A DNA stretch of 64,000 nucleotides from Vibrio sp. CAU 1672 (GTDB lineage Bacteria; Pseudomonadota; Gammaproteobacteria; Enterobacterales; Vibrionaceae), in NCBI RefSeq assembly GCF_029223195.1, contig NZ_JARHUF010000018.1, positions 1-64,000 of the forward strand, given 5' to 3'. A program made the position numbers and the translations under genes. The notes under the pieces are model-generated. The model was given only the letters and a program-made list of their open reading frames with translations, did no database searches and was not told the DNA's origin. The stretch's first letter is position 1. The number at the start of each line of letters is the position of its first letter. This document shows positions 58,029 to 64,000 of this stretch, one piece after another.

Positions 58029-58985
58029 TTAAAAGCGATAATTCAATCCCACGGAGACTAAAGACTGGGTTTCGTCATAAAAGCGGATATTGGACTCTGT
58101 CTGGCTGTAGCTCGCGAAAGAGACAAACGACCAGTCCTGCCAGTTGAATACATTTTGATACTCATAGGCAACAAAAAAGCGCCAGTTATCATCCTTGCGC
58201 GTGGTGCTAAAAGTCTGACTCGCCGCTTGGTAATCTCGTTGTTGATATTCGGTGGTCAGTGCTAACCGATGTCTGTTGAGCAGGCTAAACCAGCTGATAT
58301 CGATACCGTAGGAGTCAAACGATTCGGCTTCTCCTGCTGCGTCCTGGCTGATGTAAGTGATGGCTGGTTTCAGGCTGGAGGTCCGGCTGAGCGGAATACG
58401 ATAACCACTTTTGACATAGTAGATTTGGGCATCCCTGAGCAGGGTCAGATCAGACACCTGGTCATGTTCGACATCTTTGTCGGCGTAGGCGAAATCAAGG
58501 TTTAAGTTACCATCCACCAGGCGATTGAGTTGCAGCCGGAAAGCGTTGCCACCTTCATCCGTGGTTTGGCGTGCGGTGTTCAGTAGGTACGGGTTACGCC
58601 ATGTTTCACCATCGATCACCGTAGGAAGGTATGAGATATCAACAATGACGCTGGATGGCAGTTGGTAGCGGTAACCCAGTTGAAACGCCAGAGTACCAAC
58701 GGCGATGTCAGAGCGTGTGGTGCCGAGATAGATTTGCTGGTTCAGGCGGGAGCCGAAGGTGTACGCCAGGTTACCCAGCGGGGCAACGAGAAGTGAGCTT
58801 TCACGATCGGGGGCTTGTTCGAGTGAAGTCAGAGTTCGCGCAGAGTCGGTATTAAACTGTGATTTGCTGGTGGTATAACCAGCATTGAGTGCGATCTCTC
58901 CGCTTAATCCTGCAGATGGAGCCAGCTGGGCATGTACTGTGGGGGCTAGCATGGTGAGGGTGAGCAAGGTGAGCCTGATATCCAT
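58029..58985 (-). CDS. DUF2860 family outer-membrane protein
   Basis: Resembles the Vibrio DUF2860 family of unknown function. The 318-residue precursor has a signal peptide (DIRLTLLTLTMLAPTVHA, cleavage near 19) and alternating beta-strand patterns throughout (for example NLAYTFGSRLNQQIYLGTT, LNLDFAYADKD), and ends in SVGLNYRF with the terminal aromatic residue recognised by the BAM complex. A beta-barrel is therefore likely; the role is unknown. AAGGAG lies 6 nt before the ATG. Convergent with comM. Confidence 0.8.
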   Translation of the reverse strand: MDIRLTLLTLTMLAPTVHAQLAPSAGLSGEIALNAGYTTSKSQFNTDSARTLTSLEQAPDRESSLLVAPLGNLAYTFGSRLNQQIYLGTTRSDIAVGTLAFQLGYRYQLPSSVIVDISYLPTVIDGETWRNPYLLNTARQTTDEGGNAFRLQLNRLVDGNLNLDFAYADKDVEHDQVSDLTLLRDAQIYYVKSGYRIPLSRTSSLKPAITYISQDAAGEAESFDSYGIDISWFSLLNRHRLALTTEYQQRDYQAASQTFSTTRKDDNWRFFVAYEYQNVFNWQDWSFVSFASYSQTESNIRFYDETQSLVSVGLNYRF

Positions 58986-59028
58986 TCATATCTCCTTATA
59001 ATGACATCGGTGAGGTCGGGAGCTGGCG

Positions 59029-59062
59029 TGAAACAAATCTGACCATCGTAACAATTGTTTCA
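59029..59062. repeat. 8-bp inverted repeat in the DUF2860-yihG divergent gap
   Basis: TGAAACAA (59029-59036) and TTGTTTCA (59055-59062) form an inverted repeat overlapping the -35 region of the putative yihG promoter (-10 TATAAT at 59080-59085). It could be an operator for either gene. Confidence 0.4.
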
Positions 59063-59133
59063 TTGAGCTTCAGGGTTTGTATAATTACACGCTGTTTTAT
59101 TACTCACCTATTATCATTATTGATTTTTTTACC

Positions 59134-60012
59134 ATGTTGGCATATTTGTTACTCATTTTTAACGTTTTTTTTGTGATTTTAAATTCAGCGCTCTGTTCCG
59201 TTGTGATTTGTTTTATCGCTGTGGCTAAAGTTTTGCTTCCAACTCAGAAGCTGAAATCCAGAGCGACCGAGGCTGCCAACAAGGTGATGTGGGGGTGGGC
59301 TACGATAAATGCGGGCATTCTTGCACTGGCAAACCGTGTGGAGTGGGATGTACAAGGCGGCGATAACCTCAAAAAGGACGGCTGGTATCTGTTGATCAGT
59401 AACCACCTGAGCTGGACGGATATCGTTGTACTGTGTTGTGTGTTTAAAGATCGTATTCCGATGCCAAAGTTTTTCCTCAAGCAGCAGTTGCTCTATGTTC
59501 CTTTTATTGGCATGGCATGCTGGGCATTAGATATGCCGTTTATGCGCCGTTACTCGCGCGAGTACCTGCTGCGCAACCCACACAAACGCGGCCAGGATTT
59601 GGTTACCACCCGTCGTTCCTGCGCGAAATTCCAGCACACGCCAACCACCGTGGTCAATTATGTTGAAGGCACGCGTTTTACTGCGGAAAAGCAACGCAAG
59701 AGTAAAGCGGGTTATCAGTATTTATTGCAGCCTAAATCCGGGGGGATTGCTTATACGCTGGCGGCGATGGGTGACCAATTTGAAAATATTATTGATGTCA
59801 CGTTGGCGTACCCGGAAAACAGGGATAAACCATTCAAAGATATGCTGATGGGGCGGATGACCAAGATTGTGGTGCGAGTGAATGTCTTGCCGGTGGATGG
59901 GCAGGTGCTGGGTGATTACTTCAATGATAAACCGTATAAGCGCCAGTTCCAGCAGTGGTTAGTTGGCATTTGGCAAGAGAAAGACAAGCTCCTGCAAGAG
60001 CTACACAAATAA
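59134..60012 (+). CDS. yihG: 1-acyl-sn-glycerol-3-phosphate acyltransferase, YihG type
   Basis: Membrane lysophosphatidic acid acyltransferase for phospholipid synthesis. The product has an N-terminal span (LAYLLLIFNVFFVILNSALC), the catalytic HxxxxD motif NHLSWTD, then FLKQQLLYVPFIGMACWALD and VNYVEGTR. Close match along its length to E. coli YihG. I start at ATG 59134 (292 residues), since a TATAAT box lies inside the longer TTG-started reading from 59077; no good SD is visible. Confidence 0.87.
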   Translation: MLAYLLLIFNVFFVILNSALCSVVICFIAVAKVLLPTQKLKSRATEAANKVMWGWATINAGILALANRVEWDVQGGDNLKKDGWYLLISNHLSWTDIVVLCCVFKDRIPMPKFFLKQQLLYVPFIGMACWALDMPFMRRYSREYLLRNPHKRGQDLVTTRRSCAKFQHTPTTVVNYVEGTRFTAEKQRKSKAGYQYLLQPKSGGIAYTLAAMGDQFENIIDVTLAYPENRDKPFKDMLMGRMTKIVVRVNVLPVDGQVLGDYFNDKPYKRQFQQWLVGIWQEKDKLLQELHK

Positions 60013-60014
60013 CT

Positions 60015-60042
60015 AAGGGGAGCCGAGGCTCCCCTTGTTGCG
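60015..60042. terminator. hairpin between convergent yihG and dsbA
   Basis: AAGGGGAGCC GAGGCTCCCCTT inverted repeat right after the yihG stop; followed by GTTG, so weak as an intrinsic terminator on the plus strand. Confidence 0.65.
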
Positions 60043-60055
60043 GTTGATGAGGAAC

Positions 60056-60658
60056 TTATTTCAGCGTTAACAGGTAGTCTATCAGCGCGAAGTATTCGCT
60101 GGTGGATTTGATCCCCTGGGCCTGAACCAGATACTTGTTGTTGACGATCACTGCCGGAACGCCGGTCAGGCCGCTGTTCTCGAACTGCTTGTCCATCCGG
60201 CGAACCATGGAATCGACAGCAAAACCGTTGAATGCCGAATCGAACTTTTTGGCGTCCACGCCTCCATCAAGGAAGATTTGGCGTAGTTCAGCATCGTCAC
60301 GGGGGCCTTTACGTAGATTGTGAATACGGTTGAACATAATAGGTATCATTTGGTCTTCGATTTTTAGCGCCAGCATGGTCGCGTACGCTTTGCTCATCGA
60401 CATCCCCATTTGCCCGCCCATAAAAGAGACGTGGTTTTTTTGCAGTTTTACGCCTTCTGGTAATTGCTTTTTCAACTGTTGAATAACGGGTTCAAAGGTA
60501 TTGCAGTGCGGACAGTAGAATGAGAAAAATTCAGTCACAACTGGCTTTTTCGCTGCCTCCAGATCCAATACTTTATAGTGTTCACCTTCTTTGAATTGTG
60601 CCGCGTTTGCCGACAGGCTGATCATCAGCATAGAAAACAGTGCGAGCAGTTTTTTCAT
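60056..60658 (-). CDS. dsbA: periplasmic thiol:disulfide oxidoreductase DsbA
   Basis: Introduces disulfide bonds in exported proteins, reoxidised by DsbB. The 200-residue precursor has a signal peptide ([18 protein letters not shown]), a thioredoxin fold with active site CPHC (Cys49-Cys52) and the cis-Pro loop TGVPAVIVN. In Vibrio it is also known as TcpG, needed for virulence-factor folding. Downstream of srkA by 34 bp, as in enterics. Confidence 0.97.
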   Translation of the reverse strand: MKKLLALFSMLMISLSANAAQFKEGEHYKVLDLEAAKKPVVTEFFSFYCPHCNTFEPVIQQLKKQLPEGVKLQKNHVSFMGGQMGMSMSKAYATMLALKIEDQMIPIMFNRIHNLRKGPRDDAELRQIFLDGGVDAKKFDSAFNGFAVDSMVRRMDKQFENSGLTGVPAVIVNNKYLVQAQGIKSTSEYFALIDYLLTLK

Positions 60659-60692
60659 CTAAATATCTCCATTTTGAAATGTTTGGCCTGAC

Positions 60693-61679
60693 TTACCATT
60701 GTGGCATCAAAAACAGTGGGGCTTCTTCTAAGTTGGCAATCTGTTCTTTAAATGCCAGTACCTGGCCTTCCCAGTATTTTGGCTCATTAAACCATGGAAA
60801 AGCGAGCGGAAAGGCCGGATCGTGCCAGCGTTTTGCCAGCCAGGCCATATAGTGCACCATTCGTAGACCACGAAGTGGCTCGATCAGTTTCAGTTCATTT
60901 GCATTAAAATCACAAAACTCCTGATAAGCTTCAAGCAGAATGTCCAGTTGCATCAGCTTATCCTGACGTTCACCATTGAGCAGCATCCACAGATCCTGTA
61001 CTGCCGGACCGTTACGTGAGTCATCCAGATCGACAAACATCGGTCCGTCGCGCCAGAGGATATTCCCCGGGTGGCAATCGCCATGCAGACGAATGGCGGT
61101 GAAGTCCTGCTGCCAGTGGGTTTCAAGCGCGGCAATCAGCATGTCTAAATCATTGAAGAAGCTGTTTTCCAGGTGGAGCGGGATCATGTTGGAGTGCTGC
61201 AGGATCTCACGCGGCTGGTAGAGGTATTCGGACAAGCCCATCGTCGGACGGTGTTGAAAGGTGGTTCTGCTGCCCACGTTGTGGATACGGCCAAGGAAAC
61301 GACCGACCCATTCCAGTTGCTCCAGGTTATCGACTTCAAACTGGCGGCCACCGACGCTGTCGAACAGGGCAAAACCATAACCCTGGTAATGATGCAGGGT
61401 ATGGCCGTTGATTACAACGGGTGGGGCGACCGGAATCTCGTTGTCGATCAGCTCAAGCGTGAAATTGTGCTCTTCCTGAATTTGCGGGTCACTCCAGCGC
61501 TCGGGGCGGTAGAACTTCACCACGTAGCGGCGACGCTCTTCGTCCGTGAACTGATAGACCCGGTTTTCATAGCTGTTGAGAGGAAGAAAGCCAGATTCTG
61601 CGCGGATGCCAATGCTTTCTAGTGCGTACCACATGAAATCAGGGGTGAGGGCATCAAAGTTAAACGTACCTTGGGACAT
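60693..61679 (-). CDS. srkA: stress response kinase SrkA (RdoA/YihE)
   Basis: APH/choline-kinase-fold Ser/Thr protein kinase that counteracts stress-induced death via the MazEF pathway in E. coli. Catalytic loop LHGDCHPGNILWRDG and metal-binding VDLDDSRNGPAVQDLWMLL are intact. I start at 61679 (328 residues, SQGTFNFDALTPDFM), matching the family N terminus; upstream ATGs at 61697 and 61715 lie within or beside a terminator hairpin. No SD is visible. Confidence 0.92.
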   Translation of the reverse strand: MSQGTFNFDALTPDFMWYALESIGIRAESGFLPLNSYENRVYQFTDEERRRYVVKFYRPERWSDPQIQEEHNFTLELIDNEIPVAPPVVINGHTLHHYQGYGFALFDSVGGRQFEVDNLEQLEWVGRFLGRIHNVGSRTTFQHRPTMGLSEYLYQPREILQHSNMIPLHLENSFFNDLDMLIAALETHWQQDFTAIRLHGDCHPGNILWRDGPMFVDLDDSRNGPAVQDLWMLLNGERQDKLMQLDILLEAYQEFCDFNANELKLIEPLRGLRMVHYMAWLAKRWHDPAFPLAFPWFNEPKYWEGQVLAFKEQIANLEEAPLFLMPQW

Positions 61680-61685
61680 ATAAAT

Positions 61686-61711
61686 AAAAAGGCTCATTGC
61701 TGAGCCTTTTT
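61686..61711 (-). terminator. terminator after ccoG, abutting the srkA start
   Basis: AAAAAGGCTCA GCAA TGAGCCTTTTT on the minus strand, an 11-bp stem 17 bp beyond the ccoG stop. Its end is only 6 bp upstream of the preferred srkA ATG. Confidence 0.82.
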
Positions 61712-61727
61712 CCATTAGTCATCGAAG

Positions 61728-63149
61728 TTATAGCTTCTTGATAAATCGGCTTTCCACTTCGATGGTGAATTCGTTGCTCTTATCGGTGAGTATAAACTGA
61801 ATTGTCGTGATCGCAGAGTCTAGCTTGTCAGGATCTGCGCCAAGGCTCATTGGTAAGCTTAACACTTCCCCCGGTTCCACCTGGATGGTCTGCTTGCCAT
61901 ACCAAGTTACGTCATTCAAACCCTCTACATCCAGGTTGTACTCTTGCACTTGTTGAGTCTTGTTGATGACTTTCAGGGTGTAAGTGTTTTCCACTTCGCC
62001 AGAGTTATTGAACCGGAACAACTGGTTACGATCACGAATGACACTCAGGCCTGCGGGGTCAACGGCGGCAATCTGCGCGAAGAACAAACCAATCATGACC
62101 AGTAGTACCGCACCATAACCAAGTAGCTTAGGGCGCAATACATGGGTGTGCTTACCGGATAAGCGGTGCTCGGTAGTGTAGTTGATCAGGCCTTTGGCAT
62201 AGCCCATCCGTTCCATGGTCGTGTCACAGGCATCGATACAGGCACCACAGTTGATACACTCATATTGCAGGCCGTCACGAATATCAATTCCGGTCGGGCA
62301 GACCTGGACGCAGAGGTCACAGTCAATACAATCACCGAGTCCGAGCTGTTTAGGATCGGCTTTGCGCGAGCGGGGGCCACGCTGTTCTCCGCGCTTAGTG
62401 TCGTAGCCGACGATGAAGGTGTCTTTATCAAACATCGCGGATTGGAAACGCGCGTAAGGACACATATGCAGACAGACAATAGAGCGCATCCAGCCCGCAT
62501 TGGCATAAGTACAAACCGCAAAAAACAGCACCCAAAAAACCGGCCAAAAACTGGCGTTAAAGGTAAAGAAATCGACGACCAGTTGCTTTACGGGAACAAA
62601 GTAGCCAACAAAGGTAAAACCAGTGGCAAGGGCAATGGCAAACCAGGCCAGGTGTTTGATGGTTTTACGTATGGCCAAATGAGTAGTGATGTTGTTCGAG
62701 TCTTGCTTACGGCGCTTATTGGCACTGCCTTCCAGCTTTTCCTCAAACCAGATGTACATGAAGGTCCACACCGTTTGCGGACAGAGGTAGCCACACCACA
62801 CCCGGCCTAAAAAAGTGGTGATAAAAAACAGGCCGAATGCTGCGATCATGAACAGCAGCGCCAGCAGAGTCAGATCTTGTGGGTAGAGTGTGGTGCCAAA
62901 AAAATTGAATTGCTGATGGCCGATATCGAGTAGGATGGCCTGGCGTTCACCATAGGGAATCCAAGGCGCTAAAGTGAACAGCAGTAATAAGAACCAGCCA
63001 CCATAGCGGCGTAATTTCTGGAAGGTTCCTTTGCTTTCCCGTACATAAATTCGATTGTTTGGATTGAATCTGTCCCCTTTGCCTTTGTGGGTCTTGGGGT
63101 TAAACGTTTTAGGAGTCACATCTTTAATATCGATTTTTTCCTGACTCAT
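61728..63149 (-). CDS. ccoG: cytochrome c oxidase accessory protein CcoG (FixG/RdxA)
   Basis: Membrane ferredoxin-like protein implicated in copper reduction for cbb3 oxidase assembly. The product has five or so spans, GRVWCGYLCPQTVW, two 4Fe-4S motifs (CIDCDLCVQVCPTG and CINCGACIDACD), a further span, and a C-terminal Ig-like domain. I start at 63149 (473 residues; AAGGA 7 nt upstream). A -10 TATAAT lies at 63261-63256 on this strand; I did not find a clear FNR site. It stands apart from any ccoNOQP cluster. Confidence 0.93.
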   Translation of the reverse strand: MSQEKIDIKDVTPKTFNPKTHKGKGDRFNPNNRIYVRESKGTFQKLRRYGGWFLLLLFTLAPWIPYGERQAILLDIGHQQFNFFGTTLYPQDLTLLALLFMIAAFGLFFITTFLGRVWCGYLCPQTVWTFMYIWFEEKLEGSANKRRKQDSNNITTHLAIRKTIKHLAWFAIALATGFTFVGYFVPVKQLVVDFFTFNASFWPVFWVLFFAVCTYANAGWMRSIVCLHMCPYARFQSAMFDKDTFIVGYDTKRGEQRGPRSRKADPKQLGLGDCIDCDLCVQVCPTGIDIRDGLQYECINCGACIDACDTTMERMGYAKGLINYTTEHRLSGKHTHVLRPKLLGYGAVLLVMIGLFFAQIAAVDPAGLSVIRDRNQLFRFNNSGEVENTYTLKVINKTQQVQEYNLDVEGLNDVTWYGKQTIQVEPGEVLSLPMSLGADPDKLDSAITTIQFILTDKSNEFTIEVESRFIKKL

Positions 63150-63358
63150 GCACACATCCTTCTTCTTAGGCTTTTAATTATGCTTGGCGTGATTTCTGGT
63201 GATCACGCTCGACAAAATAGGCTGATGATATTTTAGTAAATACTTATGGATGGGAATTATACCGTCAATAACAATTGTGTTTCTTTAACGCAGTCAACCT
63301 TTAACAACAAAAAGCAATGTAGTTAACCTATTTATGACCTGAATAGATAAGAGCATAA

Positions 63359-63391
63359 AAAAAAGCGACTCATGGTGAGTCGCTTTTTGTT
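63359..63391 (-). terminator. terminator after yihD
   Basis: AAAAAGCGACTCA CCA TGAGTCGCTTTTTTTT on the minus strand, 14 bp beyond the yihD stop. Confidence 0.87.
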
Positions 63392-63404
63392 CGGGTGCCT
63401 GGGA

Positions 63405-63671
63405 TCAGTCGATGATGCCGCGGGCACGCAAAATAGCGGTTTTGAAATCGTCTTCCTGATCTTTTTTCAGGCCAGGAATCATTTCCTCTTTGCTGCTGTT
63501 GCGCATTTTTAGATGGTAGATCAGGACATCGTCGGTCAGATCTTCCAGTTTGCCCTGATAACCGGCTTCGTTTGCCAGTTTGACAATAAATTGCAACAGG
63601 TTCAGCTGCTGATCTTTGTGCCACTCAGGCTCAAGCAGCTCGAGTAGCTCTTCAATTCGATGACACTTCAT
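63405..63671 (-). CDS. yihD: YihD family protein
   Basis: Small soluble protein of unknown function (DUF1040). I start at 63671 (88 residues, [19 protein letters not shown]) because GGAGAAAG precedes it; E. coli YihD has 89. Conserved [16 protein letters not shown] and [20 protein letters not shown]. The E. coli neighbourhood yihD-srkA-dsbA is kept except for the inserted ccoG. Confidence 0.93.
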   Translation of the reverse strand: MKCHRIEELLELLEPEWHKDQQLNLLQFIVKLANEAGYQGKLEDLTDDVLIYHLKMRNSSKEEMIPGLKKDQEDDFKTAILRARGIID

Positions 63672-63762
63672 TTCTTTCTCCACACGGGTTTTAGGTTTTA
63701 TTTGTTGGTTAAGGTATCAAATTGGCAGAAGAAGACCAAATAGCAAAGTGGAATGGAGAAAA

Positions 63763-63791
63763 GAAAAGCGCAGCCATGGCCGCGCTTTTGC
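63763..63791 (-). terminator. terminator after the small ORF 63792-63959
   Basis: On the minus strand AAAAGCGCGGC CATG GCTGCGCTTTT followed by CTTTTCT; one mismatch in the stem. Confidence 0.7.
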
Positions 63792-63959
63792 TTAAGCTGC
63801 TTGTACAACTTTGGTTGGAACACTTGGCAAGACTGCTGTTTTCTCAACCAGTGTCATTGCTGGCGCAACTCGTTTTGCCGTTGGGGCGGCGGTGAAACCA
63901 CTGCGACGGCGCATTGCACTACGATTAGTTCGTGCGAACCTGACTGTTGTTGGGCGCAT
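63792..63959 (-). CDS. small basic protein, hypothetical
   Basis: Not recognised. A 55-codon ORF (RPTTVRFARTNRSAMRRRSG, then FTAAPTAKRVAPAM and TLVEKTAVLPSVPTKVVQAA) with a basic N-terminal half and a hydrophobic C-terminal half. It ends directly before a terminator-like hairpin; AGG lies 7 nt before the ATG. The overlapping plus-strand ORFs lack an SD and would be read through that hairpin. The rest of 63672-64000 shows no other gene. Confidence 0.5.
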   Translation of the reverse strand: MRPTTVRFARTNRSAMRRRSGFTAAPTAKRVAPAMTLVEKTAVLPSVPTKVVQAA

Positions 63960-64000
63960 TTTTATACCTAACTGCCAGGCATATCCATTGCCAATGTAAT

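Noticed and set aside
62166..62810. 214-codon plus-strand ORF
   Set aside because: Antisense to ccoG Fe-S region; no independent signal.
63753..63999. plus-strand ORFs of 72 and 62 codons at the right edge
   Set aside because: No SD; they cross a hairpin better explained as the terminator of the minus-strand ORF 63792-63959.

Overview
The window is the replication-origin region of the main chromosome of a Vibrio (Gammaproteobacteria, moderate GC). The evidence is the gene order mioC-oriC-mnmG-rsmG-parA-parB-atpIBEFHAGDC-glmU on one side and mnmE-yidC-yidD-rnpA-rpmH, then dnaA-dnaN-recF-gyrB, on the other. An amino-acid ABC operon sits between rpmH and dnaA, and a Vibrio-type mneA-glyQS block lies further out. 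No mobile element, CRISPR array, tRNA or complete rRNA gene is visible.

Layout. 1-430: promoters and leader of an rRNA operon that runs leftwards out of the window (16S itself lies beyond the edge). 466-3133: hemG, trkH, yigZ (minus). 3401-7995: fadB-fadA behind a FadR-like operator, then an acuI/yhdH reductase. 8074-10786: a LysR regulator, two small membrane proteins, tusA and the Mn exporter mneA, which has a yybP-ykoY Mn riboswitch in its leader. 11268-18092: glyQS, a lipoprotein alpha-amylase, avtA. 18152-18592: an Hsp20 gene with a ROSE-like RNA thermometer and a possible sigma-32 promoter. 18961-25051: gyrB, recF, dnaN, dnaA (minus). 25466-27726: amino-acid ABC transporter. 27955-32297: rpmH-rnpA-yidD-yidC, mnmE, mioC. 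32298-32771: oriC, with five DnaA boxes, an AT-rich unwinding element with GATC-phased 13-mers, and 16 Dam sites. 32772-44139: mnmG-rsmG-parA-parB and the nine-gene ATP synthase operon. 44288-49697: glmU, a permease and a binding protein in divergent orientation with no ATPase gene nearby, and the divergent punC/punR pair. 49737-56283: ilvL-G-M-E-D-A (minus) with leader peptide and attenuator. 56476-64000: comM, a DUF2860 outer-membrane protein, yihG, dsbA, srkA, ccoG, yihD and a small basic ORF.

How the parts fit together. The core is replication initiation (oriC, DnaA, clamp, gyrase, RecF), segregation (ParAB), tRNA U34 modification (MnmE/MnmG), membrane-protein insertion (YidC/YidD) and energy conversion (F1Fo). 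Around it are metabolic operons: fatty-acid beta-oxidation and branched-chain amino-acid synthesis. The content is largely conserved housekeeping. The less ordinary signals are cis-regulatory: the Mn riboswitch with a tiny ORF overlapping the mneA start, the ROSE thermometer, the ilvL attenuator, a 12-bp inverted repeat in the fadB leader, a degenerate parS-like palindrome in recF, Dam-site clusters away from oriC, and a hairpin next to the srkA start. I did not find a convincing undescribed multi-gene system.
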